Below, in pieces: positions 5,702 to 11,476 of a DNA stretch of 11,476 nucleotides. Position 1 is the stretch's first letter. Every line of letters begins with the position of its first letter. Source of the DNA: Pseudomonadota bacterium (GTDB lineage Bacteria > Pseudomonadota > Alphaproteobacteria > Rhizobiales > Kaistiaceae); the NCBI GenBank assembly GCA_023433185.1, contig JAEZEN010000273.1:1-11476 (forward strand), read 5' to 3'. The notes under the pieces were generated by a model. That model was given only the letters and a program-made list of their open reading frames with translations. It ran no database searches and had not been told where the DNA came from. A program made the translations under genes and the position numbers.

Positions 5702-6369
5702 CCCGTCCTCCCGCGCCGCCGCTTGAGCGCTTCCCGAAAGACGCTGATCATGTGCGACCTTGACACACTGTCGTCGACCGACGCGTTGTGGTCGTGCAGC
5801 CGATAGATCAGCGTGATCGTGTCGATATATTTCGCTCCGATCTTGTGTTCGCTTCGACGCATCATGAAGTCGGTGTCGTCCGCGTAGCCCACACTGGTGC
5901 TAAACCTTCCGACCTTGGCGAAGACGTCGGGCCTGAAGAGCAGCGATCCCACCAGCATCTCGCGTGGCCCGGTCTCCATTGTCGAGAACAAGGGGCGCGG
6001 CACAGTGACCTGATTGAGTATCTCGACCTGTCCGATGATGACGCCCACTTCGGGAGATGCTGCCAGCGCCTCGGCCATGATGTGGTTGCGCTCCTCCGGC
6101 CAGAGGTCGTCCTGGTCGATGAAGGCGATTGCCTCGCCGGTGACATGGTCGAGCCCGGCGTTGCGCGCCGCCGCGACGCCCTGGTTATCCTGACGGAAGA
6201 CCTTCAGACGATCGCCGAAACTGCTGAGGATCGCCGGCGATTCGTCGTTCGACCCGTCGTCGATGACGATCACCTCGTACGGCGCCAGCGTCTGGGCGCA
6301 GACCGAATCGAGCGTCTCGCGGAGGTAGCGCGCCCCGTTGTAGACGGGAATGACGACGCTGATCCTCAT
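5698..6369 (-). CDS. Family 2 glycosyltransferase (third paralogue, first of the three in the operon)
   Basis: A 223-residue GT2 protein. MRISVVIPVYNGARYL begins the Rossmann-like half, with IDDGSNDE (36-43), GVAAARNAGL (64-73), DQDD (85-88) as the metal site, YADDTDFMMRR (162-172) as the ED-like region and YRLHDHN (189-195). The frame stays open upstream to 7089, but the sequence there is the shadow of the HprK-like gene; the ATG at 6369 is chosen because homology starts there and it overlaps the HprK-like stop by ATGA (6369-6366). It is closest to the 5033-5701 paralogue at the ED-like region (TDFMMR versus IEFMMR). It ends in a basic tail, KRRRGRTG. Sugar and acceptor are unknown. Confidence 0.92.
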   Translation of the reverse strand: MRISVVIPVYNGARYLRETLDSVCAQTLAPYEVIVIDDGSNDESPAILSSFGDRLKVFRQDNQGVAAARNAGLDHVTGEAIAFIDQDDLWPEERNHIMAEALAASPEVGVIIGQVEILNQVTVPRPLFSTMETGPREMLVGSLLFRPDVFAKVGRFSTSVGYADDTDFMMRRSEHKIGAKYIDTITLIYRLHDHNASVDDSVSRSHMISVFREALKRRRGRTG

Positions 6370-7385
6370 GCCGCCCACGCGTCCGGCAGGAGCTCGCCAA
6401 GGGCCCGTGCCGCGGCAAAGGGGTCGGGTCCAGGATCGAGGGCATAGCAAGGGATATCCCGGACGACCGCGGAGATCTTGGAGAAGCTTTGCGCGTCGTC
6501 GCCCTGGATGCTCTGGCGTGCGGCGAAGGCGATCTTGCGGACGGTCTCCGAGCGGCCGAGCGGCGACAGGGCCGGCTCCGGTGCCCCGGCGAGGTAGGGG
6601 ACAACGACGGCGACGATTCGAGCGGTGGCGGCCGTGCAAGCGCCCATGCGGGCCAGGTCGAGTTCCGCCTTGATCTCCCCGGAATCGTCGGAGACTCCGA
6701 GAGACGACGTCATCGCGTCGCGGAAGATGCCGAACATGTCCGTCCGCACCCGACAAGAACTGTAGAGCGCCGCCGCGACAGGCGGATCGGCCCGGACGAG
6801 GATGGCGTCGTCGCCGAGATAGTTCCAGCCGGTCATGGCGGCGGCGAGGGCGATGCTGGTCTTGCCGGCACCGCTCATCCCGACCACGACCACGGCCCGC
6901 CCCCCGCGTGCGATGGCGGCGGCATGGATGGGCAGCCATGGCGTGTCGAGCGAGAGGCCCTTGAGGGCATGAAGCAGGGGCCGGGCGACATGCCAGGATG
7001 CCACCCCTTCCGGCCGGGTGAACCACACCAGCCCGCGCCGGCGTCGGCGGTCGATCGCCGTCAGGTAGCCGCCGGCCTCGTCGAGCCACAGATAGTAGAG
7101 CTCAGGCGTGGAACGGAGTACGGCATCGCCGCGATGCGCGGCGGCGGGCAGGAGCGCACCGTAGCGTTCCGGGCTCCCTCCGACGACATCGATGGACCAG
7201 GCCCCTTCGGCGGGCGCCGACCGGCGGGAGGCGATCATGCTGGAAAGGAGAGGTATGCGGCCCACCGGCGCCAGCCGCAGCGCGATCGCGATGTCGCCCA
7301 GGACAAAGGTTGCCTCCGGCTCGGCTGTGAGTTCCTCCCCGGCCCGATCCATGGCATCCGCCACCAGGTCGCGAAGGTCAGCCAT
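6366..7385 (-). CDS. HprK-like P-loop kinase (HPr kinase-related, HPr-rel-A type)
   Basis: A 339-residue protein starting at the ATG at 7385; the frame is open further upstream but only as a shadow of the PqqD-like gene. The C-terminal domain reads IHAAAIARGG (153-162), then the Walker A loop GMSGAGKT (169-176) and GDD (191-193). This order matches the HPr kinase/phosphorylase core (HG...GxSGxGKS...ADD). The canonical HPr-binding signature region after the DD is not evident, and the N-terminal 140 residues resemble no HprK N-domain, so HPr is unlikely to be the target. Related kinases phosphorylate serine in lasso peptides or have unknown targets (HprK-related kinase A). The gene starts 10 nt after the PqqD-like stop and overlaps the next glycosyltransferase gene by 4 bp, so it is probably co-expressed with both. 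A role in modifying a peptide, protein or small molecule is inferred. Confidence 0.85.
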   Translation of the reverse strand: MADLRDLVADAMDRAGEELTAEPEATFVLGDIAIALRLAPVGRIPLLSSMIASRRSAPAEGAWSIDVVGGSPERYGALLPAAAHRGDAVLRSTPELYYLWLDEAGGYLTAIDRRRRRGLVWFTRPEGVASWHVARPLLHALKGLSLDTPWLPIHAAAIARGGRAVVVVGMSGAGKTSIALAAAMTGWNYLGDDAILVRADPPVAAALYSSCRVRTDMFGIFRDAMTSSLGVSDDSGEIKAELDLARMGACTAATARIVAVVVPYLAGAPEPALSPLGRSETVRKIAFAARQSIQGDDAQSFSKISAVVRDIPCYALDPGPDPFAAARALGELLPDAWAA

Positions 7386-7395
7386 CGCGCGCGGA

Positions 7396-7830
7396 TCAGC
7401 CCTGGGCGTTCGGCGCAGCGTGCGGCCAGCCCATGTCCTCAACGTCGTGGACCGGGTCGAGGACCAGGAGGTCCTGCATGTCGGTGAACCGCTCCAGGAC
7501 GGGAAGTCCGTAGTCCTCGCCGCGCTGCGCGGGAATCGGACTCCATTCCCCCGCCGCCGGTGCATCGTCGGGCTGAACCAGCCCCTCCGCGAGCAGGTCC
7601 GCGACGAGCTTGTCCGCGGCCGCGCCAAAAGCGACCGCATCGAGACCGGCGATCCCCGCGATCTCACGCGAGACACGATCGAGCGGAAGTCCAGCCATCA
7701 GGCCTTCCCATACCTGCGCGGCGGACCCCAGGAGGCTGTAGTATACTCCAGTGAAGAAGTTCGCGACCACGACCTCGTCACCAAACGAACGCGCGCCGAT
7801 ATTGGGCGACGGATGGATGCGGTAGTGCAT
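7396..7830 (-). CDS. PqqD-like protein (RRE-type winged helix), first gene of the kinase/glycosyltransferase operon
   Basis: 144 residues from the ATG at 7830. Residues about 15-90 follow the PqqD/RiPP recognition-element pattern: two strands (FGDEVVVANFFTGVYYSL), then helices in GSAAQVWEGLMAG, LDRVSREIAG and the AADKLVADLLAEGLV wing. PqqD proteins hold a leader peptide for a modifying enzyme. After a Pro-rich linker (90-110) the protein carries a conserved-looking tail, FTDMQDLLVLDPVHDVEDMG (115-134) ending in WPH. The gene starts the minus-strand operon and is followed 10 nt later by the HprK-like kinase; PqqD-like plus HprK-like pairs are known as the HPr-rel-A association. No Shine-Dalgarno match is obvious. 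The family is well supported; its partner peptide is not seen. Confidence 0.8.
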   Translation of the reverse strand: MHYRIHPSPNIGARSFGDEVVVANFFTGVYYSLLGSAAQVWEGLMAGLPLDRVSREIAGIAGLDAVAFGAAADKLVADLLAEGLVQPDDAPAAGEWSPIPAQRGEDYGLPVLERFTDMQDLLVLDPVHDVEDMGWPHAAPNAQG

Positions 7831-7907
7831 GCTTCGACCCCGACCTGCAGTTCCAAGCCCCGGTCGCGAGGACCTACCGACGACTCTGGGCTCCCTGTGA
7901 CGCGTGC

Positions 7908-7938
7908 ATTCTATGCCACGCGCATAGGCTGCGATCAA
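7908..7938 (-). promoter_or_regulatory. Candidate promoter of the PqqD-kinase-glycosyltransferase operon
   Basis: On the minus strand TTGATC (7938-7933) and TAGAAT (7913-7908, five of six to TATAAT) lie 19 nt apart, which is longer than ideal. The start would be near 7900, about 70 nt before the ATG at 7830. It sits in the intergenic space divergent from the RNA methyltransferase gene. Tentative. Confidence 0.35.
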
Positions 7939-7959
7939 TTCGCCCCGACCTTGCGGACA

Positions 7960-7973
7960 TCCGGCCGGCCGGA
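7960..7973. repeat. 14-bp perfect palindrome in the divergent intergenic region
   Basis: TCCGGCCGGCCGGA reads the same on both strands. It lies between the candidate operon promoter and the start of the RNA methyltransferase gene (8020), where an operator could act on both. It may equally be a chance product of very GC-rich sequence. Confidence 0.4.
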
Positions 7974-8019
7974 GAATTGACGGGCGCCGCCGTGCCGGGC
8001 ATTCCTCGCCGTCGAAGCC

Positions 8020-8850
8020 ATGACCGCGATCATCGCCATCGACGACCCGGACGACCCGCGCATCGCCGCCTATCGCGACATCCGCGAGCGCGACCTCGTC
8101 GGCCGTGAGAGGCTGTTCATCGCCGAGGGCGAGGTGGTCCTGCGGATGCTGCTCCGCCGGTCGCTGCACCCGGCGGTATCGCTGCTCATCGACGAAAGGC
8201 GCCTTCCGGCCCTCGCCGGCCTGATGGCCGACGTTCCGGACGACGTACCCATCCATTCCGCGCCCCAGCCGGTGCTCGACCGCATCGCCGGCTTCCCGCT
8301 CCATCGCGGCATCCTCGCCGTCGGCCGGCGCGCGGCCCTGCCGGACGCCGCGGCGCTGCTCGGGGACGCGGGGGAGCAGGCCATCGCCGTCGTTCTCTGC
8401 GGCATCGCCAACCACGACAACATGGGCGGCATCTTCCGCAACGCGGCGGCCTTCGGCGCCAGCGCCGTCATCCTCGACAGCGATTGCTGCGATCCGCTGT
8501 ACCGGAAGGCGATCCGCGTCTCGGTCGGCGCCGCGCTGACGGTGCCGTTCGCGCGGCTCGGCCGGGGCGAGGACGCCGCGGCGCTTCTCGCCGCCCACGG
8601 TTTCGAGGCGCTGGCGCTCAGCCCGGCGGGGGCCGCGAGGCTTTCCGACGTCGTCGTGCCGGGGCGGGTCGCCGCCGTCTTCGGGAGCGAGGGCCCGGGA
8701 CTGCCGGCCGCGCTCCTCGCCCGCACCCGCACGGTCCGAATAGCCATGGCCGGCGAGATCGACTCGCTCAACGTCGCCACCGCAAGCGGCATCGTCCTCC
8801 ACCACCTCGCCGCGAACCGGGAAGCGCCGGAAACGGCCGCGGGCGCCTGA
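8020..8850 (+). CDS. TrmH/SpoU-family RNA 2'-O-methyltransferase
   Basis: 276 residues from the ATG at 8020. It carries the three SPOUT signature motifs: motif 1 NHDNMGGIFRNAAAFG (131-146, with the conserved Asn and Arg), motif 2 FGSEGPGLP (221-229) and motif 3 IDSLNVATASGI (247-258), which forms the knotted S-adenosylmethionine site. The N-terminal 100 residues (FIAEGEVVLRMLL, then HRGILAVGRR) are an RNA-substrate-binding domain of the kind found in RlmB and TrmH relatives. It should methylate a ribose 2'-OH in rRNA or tRNA in the cytoplasm; which site cannot be read from sequence. It is a housekeeping gene standing alone on its strand between glycan genes, divergent from the PqqD-like operon and convergent with the GT4 gene, with 1 nt between the two stop codons. 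Confidence 0.93.
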   Translation: MTAIIAIDDPDDPRIAAYRDIRERDLVGRERLFIAEGEVVLRMLLRRSLHPAVSLLIDERRLPALAGLMADVPDDVPIHSAPQPVLDRIAGFPLHRGILAVGRRAALPDAAALLGDAGEQAIAVVLCGIANHDNMGGIFRNAAAFGASAVILDSDCCDPLYRKAIRVSVGAALTVPFARLGRGEDAAALLAAHGFEALALSPAGAARLSDVVVPGRVAAVFGSEGPGLPAALLARTRTVRIAMAGEIDSLNVATASGIVLHHLAANREAPETAAGA

Positions 8851-8857
8851 ATCAGGC
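8845..8857. other. Palindrome formed by two convergent stop codons
   Basis: GCCTGA-A-TCAGGC: the TGA of the RNA methyltransferase gene (8848-8850) and the TGA of the GT4 gene (8854-8852) are mirror images around one base. No T-run follows on either strand, so it does not qualify as an intrinsic terminator. Confidence 0.4.
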
Positions 8858-9994
8858 CGATGGCGATGGCGTGCCGACGGCACGACGCCGGGGATCGTAT
8901 TGGATCATGATGTCGCGATGACGCCGGGCGATGCCGTCCCAGTCGTTCTCCTCGAGAATCCGGTCGCGGCGCGCGCAGCGGAGGTGCTCGTAGTCCCCCG
9001 TCGCCAGGACCGCGGCCAAGGCATCGACGTCGCCCTTGGGGAAGTATGACCCCTGCTCCAGCCCGACCTCGAGATGCGGGGGGATGTCCGAGATGAGGAT
9101 CGGCGCATCCGCCGCGAGCGCCTCGAGGACCACCATCGGGAAGCCCTCCAGATACGAGGGATGGACGAAGAGCGCGGCGTTCTCGTAGAGCGTCTGCACC
9201 TCGGCCGTGCAGCGCGCGCCGGCGAAGACGATGTCGTCCGAGCCGGCTTCCTGAAGCTGCGCCGCATAGTCGTCGCTGCCGATCGAACCGCCGACGATCA
9301 CGAGCTTCAGGCCTTCCGGACGGGCGATCCGGTAGGCCGCGATGACGTCGTGGAAGCCCTTGAAGGGGTCGATGCGCCCGACGCAGAGGATGTAGCCGCG
9401 CCGCGTGAGCCCGAGTTCGGCGAGGAGGTCGCCGGCGGCGTCACCCCCCACCGAATCCATCGGCGGGGCACCGTTCCGGATCGTCACGAAACGGTCCTTC
9501 CGGTCCGGCCGCCGCGCCACGAGCTTCCCGCGAATGACGTTGGAGACGCAGACAACCTGGTCGGCAAAGGTCGCCATCATCCACTCCCCCGTACGCAGGA
9601 ACCAGCGCCCGAAGCGGCCGAACTTGGGCCGCTCGTAGTCGGTGGCGTGGTGGGTGCCGATGACGCGGAAACCGAGCAGGCGGGCCAGCGGGGTGAAGAA
9701 GCCGGGGCCGACGGCATGGATGTGGACGAGGTCGGGATGAAGGAACAAGCGGGCGTAGAAGAGAGCGAGCACCGTGTGGACCACGGTCTGGAGCGAGGAC
9801 GCCTTCGGCGCCCAGAGCGCGATCACCCGAACGCCCGACACCTCACCCGGCTTCACGTATCCCTTTCGGCCGATGACGGTGATGTCGAGCGACTTGTCGA
9901 GTTCCGCGAGGCGGGGATATAGCTGCTCGCAATGGGTCTCGATGCCACCCATGACGTCCGGAATGCCGCGCAGGCCGATCGCACAAATCCTCAC
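8852..9994 (-). CDS. Family 4 glycosyltransferase
   Basis: 380 residues from the GTG at 9994. The frame extends to a GTG at 10036 with ATGs at 10024 and 10009, but GGAGG stands 8 nt before the 9994 GTG, and relatives begin MRI...RGIP; annotators may prefer 10009. GT-B fold: RGIPDVMGGIETH (9-21) is the N-terminal glycine-rich acceptor loop; HIHAVGPGF (about 91-99) and GTHHATDYERPKFG (113-126) are typical N-domain elements. GRIDPFKG (206-213) and the EX7E pair E283/E291 in LEGFPMVVLEAL bind the nucleotide-sugar diphosphate. No signal peptide, so it acts at the inner face of the membrane. It resembles retaining rhamnosyl/mannosyl-type transferases of exopolysaccharide loci, but the sugar is not determined. 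Confidence 0.92.
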   Translation of the reverse strand: MRICAIGLRGIPDVMGGIETHCEQLYPRLAELDKSLDITVIGRKGYVKPGEVSGVRVIALWAPKASSLQTVVHTVLALFYARLFLHPDLVHIHAVGPGFFTPLARLLGFRVIGTHHATDYERPKFGRFGRWFLRTGEWMMATFADQVVCVSNVIRGKLVARRPDRKDRFVTIRNGAPPMDSVGGDAAGDLLAELGLTRRGYILCVGRIDPFKGFHDVIAAYRIARPEGLKLVIVGGSIGSDDYAAQLQEAGSDDIVFAGARCTAEVQTLYENAALFVHPSYLEGFPMVVLEALAADAPILISDIPPHLEVGLEQGSYFPKGDVDALAAVLATGDYEHLRCARRDRILEENDWDGIARRHRDIMIQYDPRRRAVGTPSPSA

Positions 9995-10053
9995 CGGCCG
10001 GCCCTCCATCTTCCGCCGGAGCATATATAGACACACAATCGGCGATACATAAG

Positions 10054-10066
10054 GTTTTAATAAAAC
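10054..10066. promoter_or_regulatory. AT-rich inverted repeat in the divergent region, candidate operator
   Basis: GTTTTAATAAAAC is a 6+1+6 perfect inverted repeat. In this very GC-rich window such an AT block stands out. It lies between the GT4 gene (start at 9994) and the deacetylase gene (start near 10213), just upstream of the TATATA (10028-10023) that could be the GT4 -10 box. A regulator site or part of the promoter is likely; the factor is unknown. Confidence 0.35.
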
Positions 10067-10101
10067 ACGGATGGGATATCAGGAGATGCAGAGGCCATAC
10101 A

Positions 10102-10111
10102 GCACCGGTGC
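10102..10111. repeat. 10-bp perfect palindrome GCACCGGTGC
   Basis: This second self-complementary site lies in the 10037-10212 divergent region, about 100 bp before the deacetylase start. The only support for a role is its position. Confidence 0.3.
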
Positions 10112-10212
10112 GCCGTGACAAAGGATGACCTGGGCCGACGCAGAGACGGACGCAGCCCGACGATCCGGCCGACGGAATGGCCTGGACACAACCATGTCGA
10201 GCACCTCAGAGG

Positions 10213-11295
10213 ATGCGCGGCGTTGACGGGGTCTGGGCCTTGAAGGACGGGACACGGGCCCGCCTGAAGCGGACCGTCATCGGCGCCGGACTCGAGGCGA
10301 GCGCGATCCTCGCCGCGCTCGGCGCCTTTCCCGGCGCGCGCGGCCGCGGGGCGATCTTCACGCTCCATCATGTCCGCCCGGCACGGGCCGGCGCCTTCCA
10401 GCCCAACGCCCTTCTCGAAATCACCCCCGCCTTCCTGGAGGCGGCCATCGCGGCGCTCCGAGAGGCGGACTACGACTTCATCCCCCTCACCATGGTGCCC
10501 GACCGCCTCGCCGGGCCGCCGGGACGACCCTTCGCCTGCTTCACCCTCGACGACGGCTATCGCGACAATGCCGTCCATGCGGCGCCGGTGTTCACCCGGA
10601 ACGCCGTGCCCTTCACGATCTTCCTGACCAGCGGCTTCATCGAAGGCTCGCGCTCGATGTGGTGGGAGACGCTGGCGGCGCTGCTCGGCCGGGTGGACGA
10701 GGTACCGTACGAGTTCCCCAATGGTCCCGATATTCTCGCCGCCGCGGCGCCCGGCGAGAAACGCGCCGCCTTCGACCGGATCGCGCGGGAGATCAACACC
10801 GGGGACGAACTGGCGGCCGTGGCGCGCCTCGACCGGATCGCCTCGGAACACGGGATCGCCCCGCTGCGGATCACGGCGGAGGAAGCCATGCGCGCCGACG
10901 AGCTCAAGGCGCTGCTCGCCAACCCGCTCGTCGCCTACGGGGCCCACACCGTCACCCATCGCGGTCTCGCCCGGCTGCCGCCGGCGGAGGCCGAGGCGGA
11001 GATCGCAGGATCGATGGAGACGGTCGCGGCCCTGACCGGCAGCCTGCCGACGACCTTCGCCTATCCCTATGGCGACGCACGCTCCGTGGCGCCGCATGTC
11101 CGGGAGACTCTGAAGCGGCTCGGGATCGCCATCGGCGTGACGACCCGGCCCGGCACGCTCCGCCCCGAGATGGCGGCCGACCTCACCGCAGCGCCGCGCA
11201 TCTCGCTGAACGGCCTCTACCAGAAGGCGCGCTTTGTCCGGGCGCTCGCATCGGGCATACCCTTCCGGCTGATGGGCGCGGGGCGCTCGGCATAG
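10213..11295 (+). CDS. Polysaccharide deacetylase (NodB homology, carbohydrate esterase 4 type)
   Basis: 360 residues from the ATG at 10213; an earlier ATG at 10177 adds 12 residues with no family resemblance, and TTG at 10240 is also possible. NodB motifs: FTLDDGYRD (110-118) with the catalytic base and metal Asp pair, HTVTH (245-249) with the two metal-binding histidines, and FAYPYGD (282-288). An upstream FTLHHVRP (about 49-56) is also typical. Between motifs 1 and 2 lies a helical insert (roughly 150-235), longer than in the shortest members. No convincing signal peptide, so it may act on an N-acetylated sugar of a lipid-linked glycan or nascent polymer in the cytoplasm. Only 12 nt separate its stop from the epimerase start, so the two are probably one operon divergent from the GT4 gene. 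Confidence 0.92.
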   Translation: MRGVDGVWALKDGTRARLKRTVIGAGLEASAILAALGAFPGARGRGAIFTLHHVRPARAGAFQPNALLEITPAFLEAAIAALREADYDFIPLTMVPDRLAGPPGRPFACFTLDDGYRDNAVHAAPVFTRNAVPFTIFLTSGFIEGSRSMWWETLAALLGRVDEVPYEFPNGPDILAAAAPGEKRAAFDRIAREINTGDELAAVARLDRIASEHGIAPLRITAEEAMRADELKALLANPLVAYGAHTVTHRGLARLPPAEAEAEIAGSMETVAALTGSLPTTFAYPYGDARSVAPHVRETLKRLGIAIGVTTRPGTLRPEMAADLTAAPRISLNGLYQKARFVRALASGIPFRLMGAGRSA

Positions 11296-11307
11296 CGGGC
11301 GAGGGGC

Positions 11308-11476
11308 ATGAAAGACGCACGGGTTCTGGTCACAGGTGGTGCCGGCTATATCGGCTCGGAGGTCGCGCGCGCCCTCTGCGATGCCGGCGCTTCGGTGACG
11401 ATCCTCGACAATCTCTCCACCGGGTCGCGGCTCGCCCTGCCCGGAAGCGCCCGGTTCGTCGAGGGCGACCTCGGCG
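11308..11476 (+). CDS. galE: NAD-dependent epimerase, UDP-glucose 4-epimerase type, N-terminal part (3' end outside window)
   Basis: The ATG at 11308 follows GAGGGG at a spacing suited to ribosome binding, and 56 codons are visible before the window ends. VLVTGGAGYIGSEVARAL is the NAD-binding TGxxGxxG loop of the extended short-chain dehydrogenase family, and ILDNLSTG is the strand-loop (adenine-ribose Asp, then NLSTG) characteristic of GalE-type 4-epimerases. It would interconvert UDP-glucose and UDP-galactose, or the N-acetyl or uronic versions, feeding sugar donors to the nearby glycosyltransferases. The SYK catalytic motif lies beyond the window, so the exact epimerase type is unsettled and galE is a best guess. 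Confidence 0.82.
   Translation, partial: MKDARVLVTGGAGYIGSEVARALCDAGASVTILDNLSTGSRLALPGSARFVEGDLG

Noticed and set aside
6489..7487. 332-codon plus-strand frame opposite the HprK-like gene
   Set aside because: Antisense shadow; the minus-strand product has a clear P-loop kinase signature.
7831..8883. Long N-terminal extension of the PqqD-like frame (495 codons in all)
   Set aside because: The extension is antisense to the RNA methyltransferase gene; the PqqD-like homology begins at the ATG at 7830.
9074..9922. 282-codon plus-strand frame opposite the GT4 gene
   Set aside because: Low-complexity charged translation; the minus strand encodes a complete GT4.
10126..10230. Small plus-strand frame of about 33 codons (starting MTWADAETD) ahead of the deacetylase
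   Set aside because: It has an AAAGG ahead of its ATG but overlaps the deacetylase start and shows no recognisable peptide; no evidence it is a leader or RiPP precursor.
10057..11097. 346-codon minus-strand frame opposite the deacetylase
   Set aside because: The plus strand carries all NodB motifs; the minus translation is Gly/Arg/Glu-rich shadow.
1..11476. CRISPR array, rRNA or replication origin
   Set aside because: No regularly spaced repeats, rRNA-like segments or iteron/DnaA-box clusters were seen.

Overview
The window is very GC-rich DNA (the coding regions read as codon-biased, high-G+C at third positions), most like a high-GC alphaproteobacterium. That assignment rests on base composition, the rhizobial-type IS3 OrfA, the CCA-encoded tRNA-Ala and the style of the glycan genes; no rRNA or clear phylogenetic marker is present.

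Layout. (1) 1-429: the 3' end of a nitronate monooxygenase gene, apparently intact to its stop. (2) 430-2187: a scrapyard of mobile DNA around one working-looking RNA gene. It holds the 5' part of an IS3-type orfA (652-about 920) that runs out of frame into the C-terminal half of a large serine recombinase (about 924-1820), then a complete tRNA-Ala(CGC) on the minus strand (1756-1831) with its own promoter, and, 5 bp beyond the -35 box, a 279-bp deletion derivative of an IS481-like insertion sequence (1909-2187). That derivative still has both terminal inverted repeats but keeps only a frameshifted C-terminal piece of transposase. (3) 2402-11476: a surface-glycan type locus. It contains a PF14907-like nucleotidyltransferase with two extra repeated domains (+), and a tightly packed minus-strand operon reading PqqD-like protein, HprK-like kinase, then three paralogous family-2 glycosyltransferases. 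A TrmH/SpoU RNA methyltransferase (+), a GT4 glycosyltransferase (-), a NodB-type polysaccharide deacetylase (+) and the start of a galE-like NAD-dependent epimerase (+, cut by the window end) follow.

How the parts may work together. The glycosyltransferases, deacetylase and epimerase fit synthesis and modification of an exopolysaccharide or other surface glycan. The most interesting subset is PqqD-like + HprK-like + nucleotidyltransferase. These three families co-occur in the so-called HPr-rel-A setting and, separately, as tailoring partners in some lasso-peptide clusters, yet here no precursor peptide, asparagine-synthetase-like cyclase or transglutaminase-like protease is visible. A peptide- or protein-modification step tied to glycan assembly is therefore an inference, not something the sequence proves.
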